Shown: positions 1 through 5,089 of the stretch, one piece after another
Position numbering within the stretch: the stretch's first letter is position 1
Layout of the letters: every line of letters starts with the position of its first letter
From: an uncultured Eubacteriales bacterium
GTDB lineage: Bacteria; Bacillota; Clostridia; Lachnospirales; Bianqueaceae
DNA length: 5,545 nucleotides
NCBI GenBank assembly: GCA_900322165.1
Contig: ONYR01000068.1
Span: forward strand, 1-5,545
Direction: 5' to 3'
Translations under genes and position numbers: made by a program
The notes under the pieces: model-generated
The model's database searches: none
Told to the model about the DNA's origin: nothing
Seen by the model: only the letters and a program-made list of their open reading frames with translations

Positions 1-1
1 C

Positions 2-1000
2 GAAAGAAGAGAGCCCCAGATTCTTGCCGTGCTGAAGGAGTACGGAATCTCTTCGATTGAAGAGTGCAAGGAAATTTGTGATGGTGTTGGCATTGATGTT
101 TATCACCTGATCGAAGGTATTCAGCCGATCTGCTTCGAGAACGCGAAGTGGGCTTACACCGTTGGCGCTGCCATCGCGATCAAGAAGAACTGCCGCCGTG
201 CCGCTGACGCCGCTGCTGCGATCGGTATCGGCCTGCAGGCTTTCTGCATCCCCGGATCTGTTGCTGACCGCCGTAAGGTTGGTCTTGGACACGGAAACCT
301 TGGCAAGATGCTTCTGGAAGAGGACACCGAGTGCTTCGCTTTCCTTGCCGGCCACGAGTCCTTCGCCGCTGCTGAAGGCGCGATCGGTATTGCCGAGAAG
401 GCGAACAAGGTTCGTACCAAACCGCTGCGCGTCATCCTGAACGGTCTTGGAAAAGACGCGGCTCAGATCATCTCCCGCATCAACGGTTTCACCTATGTTG
501 AGACCCAGTACGACTACAAGACCGGCGAGCTCAAGGAAGTGTACCGCAAGTGCTATTCCAAGGATCCCGAGTCTCCGCGTGCCAAGGTCAACTGCTACGG
601 TGCTAACGATGTTCAGGAAGGCGTTGCCATCATGTGGAAAGAGAACGTTGACGTTTCCATCACCGGTAACTCCACCAACCCGACCCGTTTCCAGCATCCG
701 GTAGCCGGCACCTATAAGAAGGAGCGCATCGAAGCCGGAAAGAAGTACTTCTCTGTTGCTTCCGGCGGCGGCACCGGCCGTACCCTGCATCCGGATAACA
801 TGGCCGCAGGTCCTGCTTCCTACGGTATGACCGATACCATGGGCCGTATGCATTCTGACGCTCAGTTTGCCGGTTCTTCCTCCGTTCCGGCTCACGTTGA
901 GATGATGGGTCTGATTGGCGCGGGCAATAACCCGATGGTCGGTATGACCGTTTCCACCGCAGTTTCCATCGAAGAGGCTGCAAAGGCTGGAAAGTTCTGA
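2..1000 (+). CDS. GGGtGRT-family protein (5' end outside window)
   Basis: The reading frame is open from the window edge. A GTG at 29 could be read as a start, but in-frame codons before it encode ERREPQILAV, which runs smoothly into LKEYGISSIEE, so the true start lies a few codons upstream of the window. The hallmark GGGTGRT is at bases 764-784, followed by the conserved LHPDNMAAGP, YGMTDTMGRMHSDAQFAG and GAGNNPMVGMTV segments near the C-terminus. About 332 residues are visible, close to the usual family length, so very little is missing. The protein is rich in Gly and Ala, has no signal peptide or membrane segment, and should be cytoplasmic. The family is common in anaerobic Firmicutes, and I know of no established biochemical function. 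Codon use (frequent AAG, GTT, CTG, GGT) looks more biased than in the following genes, which suggests strong expression (inference). Family assignment is firm; function is unknown. Confidence 0.9.
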   Translation, partial: ERREPQILAVLKEYGISSIEECKEICDGVGIDVYHLIEGIQPICFENAKWAYTVGAAIAIKKNCRRAADAAAAIGIGLQAFCIPGSVADRRKVGLGHGNLGKMLLEEDTECFAFLAGHESFAAAEGAIGIAEKANKVRTKPLRVILNGLGKDAAQIISRINGFTYVETQYDYKTGELKEVYRKCYSKDPESPRAKVNCYGANDVQEGVAIMWKENVDVSITGNSTNPTRFQHPVAGTYKKERIEAGKKYFSVASGGGTGRTLHPDNMAAGPASYGMTDTMGRMHSDAQFAGSSSVPAHVEMMGLIGAGNNPMVGMTVSTAVSIEEAAKAGKF

Positions 1001-1020
1001 TTGAGTTATTAACTGCATCC

Positions 1021-1053
1021 AAAAGGCCGCCGGCAAATGCCGGCGGTTTTTTT
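1021..1053 (+). terminator. Intrinsic terminator after the GGGtGRT gene
   Basis: A perfect 8-bp G+C stem, CCGCCGGC (1027-1034) with GCCGGCGG (1039-1046), has an AAAT loop and is followed by seven T (1047-1053). The AAAAGG just before the stem can pair with the T run and lengthen it. It lies 20 bp after the stop codon and separates this gene from the ABC operon. Confidence 0.95.
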
Positions 1054-1105
1054 GTGCCGCAACCAAACATAACAATGATTCGGCTCTTTTGTCATTTTGG
1101 GTTGG

Positions 1106-1137
1106 TGGACATTGCTGCAACTGAACCTTACTATAAT
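1106..1137 (+). promoter_or_regulatory. Probable promoter of the ABC operon
   Basis: A perfect -10 box, TATAAT, lies at 1132-1137, 32 bp before the ATG at 1170. No -35 box sits at ideal spacing. TGGACA at 1106-1111 matches TTGACA in five of six positions but leaves a 20-bp spacer. GACATT at 1108-1113 gives 18 bp but matches poorly. The weak or poorly spaced -35 suits a regulated promoter (inference). Confidence 0.6.
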
Positions 1138-1141
1138 AGTA
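1129..1141. promoter_or_regulatory. 13-bp palindrome over the -10 box, candidate operator
   Basis: TACTATAATAGTA is a perfect inverted repeat of 6 bp on each side of a central A and completely covers the -10 hexamer. A dimeric repressor bound here would block RNA polymerase. The natural candidate is the XRE-AbrB regulator encoded by the third gene of the operon. Part of the symmetry comes from TATAAT itself, so chance is possible. Confidence 0.35.
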
Positions 1142-1155
1142 TCCATCATATTTAT

Positions 1156-1161
1156 GGGAGG
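1156..1161 (+). promoter_or_regulatory. Ribosome binding site that sets the ABC ATPase start
   Basis: GGGAGG ends 8 bases before the ATG at 1170 and 5 bases before an in-frame TTG at 1167. The 8-base spacing and the better codon favour ATG 1170. Confidence 0.75.
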
Positions 1162-1169
1162 TTTGATTG

Positions 1170-1889
1170 ATGATTGTCGAGGTACACGATCTATGTAAAT
1201 CCTATCCGTCCTTTCACCTCCAGCATGTCTCCTTTGGGCTGGAGCGTGGAAGAATAACCGGGTTTATCGGCAGGAACGGTGCAGGAAAAACAACAACGAT
1301 CAAGGCGATGCTGAATCTCATTGAGGCGGACAGTGGGGATGTGTCCTATTTCGATCTACCGCTTAAAGGAAACGAGAGTGCTATTAAAAAGCGAATCGGT
1401 TATTCGACCGGTACGCTGAGTTGGTATCCGCGGAAGAAGATCAAAACGATCGTTGACATTGTGAAACGGTTTTATGATACCTGGAGCGAAGAGTCGTACC
1501 GGAAATACATGAATCTCTTTTCGATCGACGAATCCAAAACTCCTCTGGAGCTCTCGGAAGGCATGAAGGTGAAGGTCAATCTGATGCTCGCGCTTTCTCA
1601 TCAGGCAGAGGTTTTGATCCTTGATGAACCGACAAGCGGTCTAGACCCGTTTTCGAGAAATGAGCTCTTGAACGTTTTCACTGAACTTAAAAAAGAGGGA
1701 ATCGCGGTATTTTTCTCTACGCACATTATTTCAGATATTGAAAAGTGTGCGGACGATATCGTGTATATCTCAAACGGGAAGATCATTGTTGCAACATCGA
1801 AAGCAGACTTTATCGATCGTTATTCCGAAGATGGCGAGAGCCTCGAGGATACGATGCTTCGGATGGAAGGAGGGGCTTTTCATGCGTAA
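1170..1889 (+). CDS. ABC transporter ATP-binding protein, YtrB-like
   Basis: This 239-residue protein is the cytoplasmic ATPase of an ABC-2 type exporter. Visible motifs are Walker A GRNGAGKT (residues 34-41), signature LSEGM (127-131), Walker B VLILDEP (147-153), D-loop SGLD (155-158) and H-loop His184 in FSTHI. The signature differs from LSGGQ, and the usual Q-loop glutamine is not evident where IGYSTGTLSWYP follows beta-strand 75-77. Both traits fit the divergent YtrB/YhcH-type group. I use ATG 1170 rather than TTG 1167 because of ribosome binding site spacing. The next gene starts inside the last codons (8-bp overlap), which implies translational coupling. The substrate cannot be read from the sequence. 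Related small ABC-2 systems respond to cell-wall antibiotics or envelope stress, so that is a reasonable guess only. Confidence 0.93.
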   Translation: MIVEVHDLCKSYPSFHLQHVSFGLERGRITGFIGRNGAGKTTTIKAMLNLIEADSGDVSYFDLPLKGNESAIKKRIGYSTGTLSWYPRKKIKTIVDIVKRFYDTWSEESYRKYMNLFSIDESKTPLELSEGMKVKVNLMLALSHQAEVLILDEPTSGLDPFSRNELLNVFTELKKEGIAVFFSTHIISDIEKCADDIVYISNGKIIVATSKADFIDRYSEDGESLEDTMLRMEGGAFHA

Positions 1890-2535
1890 CCTGTTAAGAA
1901 AAGAGATGAAATTAAGCGCGTCGATCCTTTCCTATCTGTTTATTCCCTTAGGGTTTATGTTCCTCTTACCCGGATATCCGATTCTTCTTGGAACGTTCTT
2001 TATCTCACAAGGGTTGTTTCAAAGCTTTCAGTCAGCCAGAGAAGCGAATGATATCGTCTTTTCGGCGTTGCTCCCGATTGCGAAAAGAGATGTCGTGAAG
2101 GCAAAATACATTTTTGTCTGTCTGATTCAGATATGCGGCACGATCTTGATGATCATTTCCACTTTGCTCCGCATGACCGTCTTTTCAGAAGTGCTTGCCT
2201 ATAGGAACAATGCGCTGATGAATGCCAATTTCTTTGCGGTAGGGATGGCTTTGATCGTCTTTGCCTGGTTTAACTTGATCTTTGTCCGGGGATTCTTTAA
2301 AACCGCCTACAAATTCGGTCTTCCGTATGTTACATTTATCATAGTCAGTTTTCTTACGATACTGATTGCGGAAGTCTTGCATCATATCCCCGGATTGGAG
2401 AGACTGAATGCCTTCGGCACGGATGCACTTGGGCTTCAGCTGAGTCTGTTTGCAGCAGGACTGCTGATCTATCTTGTGATAACGGTCGGCTCGTGCCTGA
2501 GTGCCTGCAGGCATTTCGAAAAGCTCGATCTGTAA
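1882..2535 (+). CDS. ABC-2 type membrane protein (ABC2_membrane_5-like)
   Basis: This is a 217-residue integral membrane protein, the channel partner of the preceding ATPase. ATG 1882 has a strong purine-rich ribosome binding site (GGAAGGAGGGG, 1865-1875) and overlaps the ATPase stop by 8 bp. A longer in-frame reading from 1738 would lie within the ATPase gene and is not credible. About six hydrophobic segments can be seen, near residues 13-29, 31-48, 77-95, 117-135, 147-166 and 186-206. Between the second and third is REANDIVFSALLPIAKRDVVKAK-type sequence (from residue 53), the conserved cytoplasmic element of this family that probably contacts the ATPase. There is no signal peptide or large extracellular domain, unlike BceB-type permeases. 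It should work as a dimer with two ATPases. Substrate unknown. Confidence 0.85.
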   Translation: MRNLLRKEMKLSASILSYLFIPLGFMFLLPGYPILLGTFFISQGLFQSFQSAREANDIVFSALLPIAKRDVVKAKYIFVCLIQICGTILMIISTLLRMTVFSEVLAYRNNALMNANFFAVGMALIVFAWFNLIFVRGFFKTAYKFGLPYVTFIIVSFLTILIAEVLHHIPGLERLNAFGTDALGLQLSLFAAGLLIYLVITVGSCLSACRHFEKLDL

Positions 2536-2550
2536 GAGAGGAGACCTTCC

Positions 2551-2979
2551 ATGCTGAAAGATAATCTCATCATGCTGCGGAATCTTTACGGTTATTCTCA
2601 GGAAGCCATTTCTGAAAAGATCGGAATCTCAAGACAAGCCTACGCTAAATGGGAAAGCGGAGCGACCGTCCCCGATATCGAAAAATGCAGCCGATTAGCG
2701 GAGGTGTACGGCACAACGATCGACAGGTTAGTGAACGAGGAATCGAAAGAAGATCTGGGATTGAGCGCTTCGGTTTCGCGAGGAAAGAATATCTGGGGAT
2801 CCGTTGCGATCAGTGAGAAAGGCCAGATCGTGATACCCAAAGGCTTACGAGATCAGTTCGGGCTGACCGGAGGCCAGCGGCTCATTGTCCTGAGCAACGA
2901 AGAAGGCATCGCCCTGATCCCGGATGAGGCTTTCCTTTCCCGGATCAATGAAGCCTACGATCCGAAAAAGACAAATTAA
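2551..2979 (+). CDS. XRE-type HTH / AbrB-SpoVT fusion regulator
   Basis: This 142-residue protein has two DNA-binding modules. Residues 5-60 form an XRE/Cro-type helix-turn-helix, with SQEAISEKIGISRQAYAKWE (16-35) as the two HTH helices and a typical PDIEKCSRLAEVYG third segment. After a linker (about 61-80), residues 82-126 carry an AbrB/MazE-like swapped-hairpin signature, GQIVIPKGLRDQFGL (91-105), then a hydrophobic strand and an acidic turn. The AbrB part would dimerise and may also bind DNA. The ATG at 2551 has GGAG at 2540-2543, 7 bases upstream, and follows the membrane protein by 15 bp, so the gene belongs to the same operon. It probably controls its own operon, perhaps through the palindrome at 1129-1141 (inference). 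YtrA-type operons usually use a GntR regulator placed first. The stop codon is 6 bp from the convergent lipoprotein gene. Confidence 0.88.
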   Translation: MLKDNLIMLRNLYGYSQEAISEKIGISRQAYAKWESGATVPDIEKCSRLAEVYGTTIDRLVNEESKEDLGLSASVSRGKNIWGSVAISEKGQIVIPKGLRDQFGLTGGQRLIVLSNEEGIALIPDEAFLSRINEAYDPKKTN

Positions 2980-2993
2980 GCACACTTATTTGT
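2965..2993 (-). terminator. Weak A+T-rich terminator of the GH18 lipoprotein gene
   Basis: Read on the minus strand, ACAAATAAG (2993-2985) can pair with CTT-A-ATTTGT (2980-2971, one bulged base) around a TGTG loop, and CTTTTT follows (2970-2965). Stop codons of both convergent genes lie in the hairpin. Only two G-C pairs are present, so termination would be inefficient. Confidence 0.4.
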
Positions 2994-4131
2994 TGTACAC
3001 ACCGGCTTCCCTGAGTGTCTCGATAATCGCACTGAGTAAGCTCAGCTCCGGATCCTTGGTATCCTGCACGATCTGCCAGATCATAATGCCTCCTGCGTTT
3101 TCAACGGCGTAGGAGGTTTTTTCTTTCATGGTCGGAATGCCGTTGTAGTAGACGGTCCCGCCCATATAGTTTGCCGTATCCGAATACGCGTTCTGCGGAT
3201 CAGCTGCAACCAGTGCGTCATACGAAGCCCAGGACGGCCGTTCATAGAAAGGAACTCCGATCACGACCTTATCTTTGGCGATCCCGCGTGTTTGCGTCCA
3301 ATAGGTGATATAGTCAACGGCCAGCGAAAGAGGAGAGTGTTCTTCCCCTTCACCGCCATCATAGCCCATTGCGTTGATCCAATCAAACTGAGCCGCCGCC
3401 TCATCCGTAATGGCAAGGTCCATCGAGGGTCCGCCGATGACGGCGCAGGTCAGATACAAACCGTGTTCGTCACACTGAACGCGAAGCGCCTTTACAAGGG
3501 CTTCATACTGCGCGGCCGTTTGTTCATTCGGATGTTCCCAGTCCAGATCCACACCGTCAAATCCATACTGCACTGCCTGTGCGACAATGTTTTGAGCGAG
3601 CAGTTCACATTTTTCAGCTGTCTCGGTAGCTTTCACAAATGTCGCCTCGAGCGGTATCTCCTGATAACTCCATCCGCCAACCGAAAGCAGCACCTTCACG
3701 CCGGCCGCATGGGCTTTTTCAATCAGTTTGTTCGTAAACGCCTCATTCGGCAGCGGGCGCATCGTCCCGTCTTCCTTCGGAATCGCAAAGGCATAATTGA
3801 TGTGCGTGTATGCTTCAAGACGAACCGTATCGAGAACGGAACGATCATACCAATTCGGCATATAGCCGATCAGGCGGAAACCGGAATCTTCTTTCACTTG
3901 TGTCATGGATTCTTCCTCCTTTTCAGATGACGATTCGGTCGATGAATCAGGCTCGGATTCCTGCCCGATCGTGTCTTCCAAAGTAATTGCCTCTTCAGCT
4001 TGAGTGTTTTCTTTGGTTGTTACTTCGTCGGTCTGGCTTTCCTGAACTGGAGCAGAGCAGGCGGAAACCAATAAGAGCAATAAGGCCAGCGACGCGGCAA
4101 GAAACTGTTTACTAAAAGCTTTTTGTTTCAT
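2986..4131 (-). CDS. GH18-domain lipoprotein, putative glycosidase
   Basis: This is a 381-residue exported protein. Residues 1-25 are a lipoprotein signal: KQK near the N-terminus, a Leu/Ala hydrophobic stretch, then lipobox VSAC with Cys25 to be lipidated. Residues 26-82 form an acidic Ser/Thr/Glu-rich tether. From about 84 to the end is a GH18 barrel: IGYMPNWYD (88-96), SVGGW (150-154), the catalytic DGVDLDWE (192-199) with all three Asp and the proton-donor Glu199, MGYD (255-258), and the late barrel Trp352 in IMIWQ. All core residues are present, so it should be active on beta-1,4-linked N-acetylglucosamine polymers. Both chitin-type and peptidoglycan-type substrates are possible. No LysM or chitin-binding module is present. 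GGGAGG (4142-4137) precedes the ATG by 5 bases. It is a stand-alone gene, convergent with the ABC operon. Confidence 0.92.
   Translation of the reverse strand: MKQKAFSKQFLAASLALLLLLVSACSAPVQESQTDEVTTKENTQAEEAITLEDTIGQESEPDSSTESSSEKEEESMTQVKEDSGFRLIGYMPNWYDRSVLDTVRLEAYTHINYAFAIPKEDGTMRPLPNEAFTNKLIEKAHAAGVKVLLSVGGWSYQEIPLEATFVKATETAEKCELLAQNIVAQAVQYGFDGVDLDWEHPNEQTAAQYEALVKALRVQCDEHGLYLTCAVIGGPSMDLAITDEAAAQFDWINAMGYDGGEGEEHSPLSLAVDYITYWTQTRGIAKDKVVIGVPFYERPSWASYDALVAADPQNAYSDTANYMGGTVYYNGIPTMKEKTSYAVENAGGIMIWQIVQDTKDPELSLLSAIIETLREAGVYNK
3089..3122 (+). terminator. Intrinsic terminator of the ABC operon, inside the opposing gene
   Basis: CCTCCTGCG (3089-3097) pairs with CGTAGGAGG (3108-3116), giving nine pairs with one G-T wobble around a 10-base loop, and six T (3117-3122) then CTTTC follow. 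It points in the + direction, 110 bp beyond the regulator stop. On the minus strand the same bases encode the TSYAVENAGG region of the GH18 domain. Confidence 0.72.
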
Positions 4132-4164
4132 GTTTTCCTCCCAAGTGGAGTCTTAGTTAAGTTT

Positions 4165-4170
4165 ATTATA
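4165..4170 (-). promoter_or_regulatory. Extended -10 promoter of the GH18 lipoprotein gene
   Basis: On the minus strand TATAAT (4170-4165) is preceded by TGT, forming TGTTATAAT, an extended -10 element. This can work without a good -35, and none is visible. The start codon is 33 bp downstream. Confidence 0.65.
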
Positions 4171-4196
4171 ACAAGAAACAAAGAGGAGAGAATGTT

Positions 4197-4337
4197 TTTC
4201 TTTCTTATTTCTCGAAACAAGGTTACAAGGCTGTTTTCACGAACATGCAGATCACGGAATGTGCCTGGAAAGCCCATGACGGGCAGCAACCGGATTGATT
4301 TTCATGATCAATCGGTGATCAGCCGGTCTGAAAGAAA
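4197..4337 (+). promoter_or_regulatory. Candidate structured RNA, riboswitch-like
   Basis: TTTCTTTC (4197-4204) is perfectly complementary to GAAAGAAA (4330-4337), so the two could close a domain of about 140 nt. Inside are GCCC-ATGAC-GGGC (4272-4284), and ACC-G-GATTGA (4289-4298) pairing with TCAATC-GGT (4308-4316) with one bulged G. The order TTCTTAT, GCAACC, hairpin, GGTG and a final CTGAAAGA resembles a SAM-I aptamer core. The AATTCC junction segment and the P4 hairpin are not evident, and the P2 region does not match well. The class is therefore not established. It could serve the AAA_28 gene only if transcription starts upstream of 4197, because the best promoter is downstream. Confidence 0.3.
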
Positions 4338-4361
4338 CGTAGCAAAACGTTACATCTTCAG

Positions 4362-4390
4362 TTGCTTTTGCCATAACAGGTGTTTATAAT
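4362..4390 (+). promoter_or_regulatory. Promoter of the AAA_28-plsC operon
   Basis: TTGCTT (4362-4367) and TATAAT (4385-4390) are separated by exactly 17 bp, a good housekeeping sigma-factor promoter. Transcription should start near 4397, about 45 bases before the ATG at 4442. Confidence 0.72.
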
Positions 4391-4396
4391 TATTTT

Positions 4397-4413
4397 GTTA
4401 AGACTAACTTAAC
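4397..4413 (+). promoter_or_regulatory. Inverted repeat at the predicted transcription start
   Basis: GTTAAG-ACTAA-CTTAAC is a perfect 6-bp inverted repeat with a 5-base spacer, placed just after the -10 box. It could be a repressor site or a small leader hairpin. Related words (ACTTAAC, TAAGACT) occur just after the -10 box of the divergent lipoprotein gene (about 4151-4163). Confidence 0.4.
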
Positions 4414-4441
4414 GAATTACAATTTAAGAGGTATTTTCTTC

Positions 4442-5053
4442 ATGAAAGAGATCACGAAGATTGTGGTTACCGGCGGCCCGTGCGGCGGTAAAACCAGTGC
4501 CATGAAGCATATCAAGGAAGTTTTCACGAAGGAAGGTTATACCGTTCTGTTCATTTCTGAAACCGCCACCGAGCTGATCTCGGGCGGCGTGGCTCCATGG
4601 ACCTGCTATACCAATGCAGAATATCAGTGCATCCAGATGAAAATGCAGCTGCGCAAGGAAGAGCTGTATCAGGAGGCTGCCGAGCACATTCCCGGTGATC
4701 GCTTTTTGATTGTCTGCGACCGTGCGGAACTTGACAACCGTGCCTACATGAATGATGAGGAGTTTGCCTGGGTTCTGAAGGTGAACGGCTGGAGTGAGGA
4801 GGAACTTCTCGCTCCGTATCACGCTGTCTTCCATTTGGAAACGGCCGCTAAGCACGCTCACAGTGAGATTTATTCGCTTGACAACAATACGGCTCGTTAT
4901 GAGACCCCGGAAGGTGCGTGCGAAGTGGATGATAAGCTTCTAAAAGCCTGGGATCATCACCCTCGCCGCTACATCATTCACAGTTCCGACAATTTCGACG
5001 ATAAAATGCAGGAGTTGATCGATTGTATCCGACTCGCTTTGCAGACACTTTGA
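4442..5053 (+). CDS. AAA_28-family P-loop ATPase/kinase
   Basis: This 203-residue soluble protein has Walker A GGPCGGKT (residues 11-18) directly after the first beta-strand. The second conserved block is CDRAELDNRAYM (92-103), where Asp93 is the likely Walker B acid. Further family-like segments are the SETATELI stretch (39-46), the LDNNTARYETPEGA stretch in the C-terminal half, and a late W-D-H-H-P segment. This places it in the AAA_28 (NadR-kinase-like) group of nucleotide-binding proteins. It lacks the nucleotidyltransferase part of NadR, so a role in NAD synthesis is not supported. The natural substrate is unknown. Length is normal for a single-domain member. AAGAGG (4426-4431) lies 10 bases before the ATG, a rather long gap. 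A PlsC-type acyltransferase follows 36 bp downstream, probably in the same transcript. Confidence 0.85.
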   Translation: MKEITKIVVTGGPCGGKTSAMKHIKEVFTKEGYTVLFISETATELISGGVAPWTCYTNAEYQCIQMKMQLRKEELYQEAAEHIPGDRFLIVCDRAELDNRAYMNDEEFAWVLKVNGWSEEELLAPYHAVFHLETAAKHAHSEIYSLDNNTARYETPEGACEVDDKLLKAWDHHPRRYIIHSSDNFDDKMQELIDCIRLALQTL

Positions 5054-5078
5054 TCGGGGCCGCCATTCATCTCAGAAA

Positions 5079-5083
5079 AGGAG
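5079..5083 (+). promoter_or_regulatory. Ribosome binding site of the acyltransferase
   Basis: AGGAG within AAAAGGAG lies 6 bases before the ATG at 5090 and fixes that start. No terminator or clear promoter is seen in the 36-bp gap, so co-transcription with the AAA_28 gene is likely. Confidence 0.75.
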
Positions 5084-5089
5084 TCTGTC

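Larger units (their letters stand above)
4132..4441. other. 310-bp divergent intergenic region
   Basis: No credible protein gene lies here. From left to right it holds the leader and extended -10 promoter of the lipoprotein gene (to 4170), a foldable segment (4197-4337), a consensus-like + promoter (4362-4390), and a short leader with an inverted repeat (4397-4413) before the AAA_28 gene. It is unusually long for this gene-dense window. Confidence 0.8.

Noticed and set aside
154..704. Overlapping open frames on both strands within the GGGtGRT gene
   Set aside because: They arise from the G+C-rich codon bias of the real gene and have no domain or credible ribosome binding site.
660..1070. 136-residue minus-strand open frame
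   Set aside because: It lies opposite the well-supported GGGtGRT gene and crosses its terminator. The Arg/Gln/Pro-rich sequence is typical of an antisense shadow, with no recognisable motif.
1167..1169. TTG as the ABC ATPase start
   Set aside because: The ATG immediately after has better spacing from GGGAGG and is a stronger start codon.
1738..1881. N-terminal extension of the membrane protein from ATG 1738
   Set aside because: It would overlap the ATPase gene by about 150 bp in another frame. ATG 1882 has a strong ribosome binding site and starts the family-like sequence.
2941..2964. CGGATC ... GATCCG inverted repeat at the end of the regulator gene
   Set aside because: It is followed by A rather than T on the + strand, and its loop is long, so it is not a terminator. 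It lies in coding sequence and is probably chance.
3292..3930. 212-residue + strand open frame opposite the GH18 gene
   Set aside because: The GH18 frame carries the catalytic motif, lipobox and ribosome binding site. This frame has none of these and is an antisense shadow.
4197..4337. Cyclic-di-GMP-I (GEMM), cobalamin, FMN or T-box RNA as the identity of the foldable region
   Set aside because: Short similarities to GEMM (GGAAAGCC, then GGT and AGCCGG) were seen, but the conserved AGGGCAAACC and GACGCAAAGCC blocks are absent. The core sequences of the other classes are also missing.
4123..4389. 88-residue + strand open frame in the divergent intergenic region
   Set aside because: It starts inside the lipoprotein gene end region, has no ribosome binding site, crosses both promoters, and its sequence resembles no protein family.
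4424..4861. 145-residue minus-strand open frame opposite the AAA_28 gene
   Set aside because: The + frame has the Walker A motif and family blocks; this one is a shadow.
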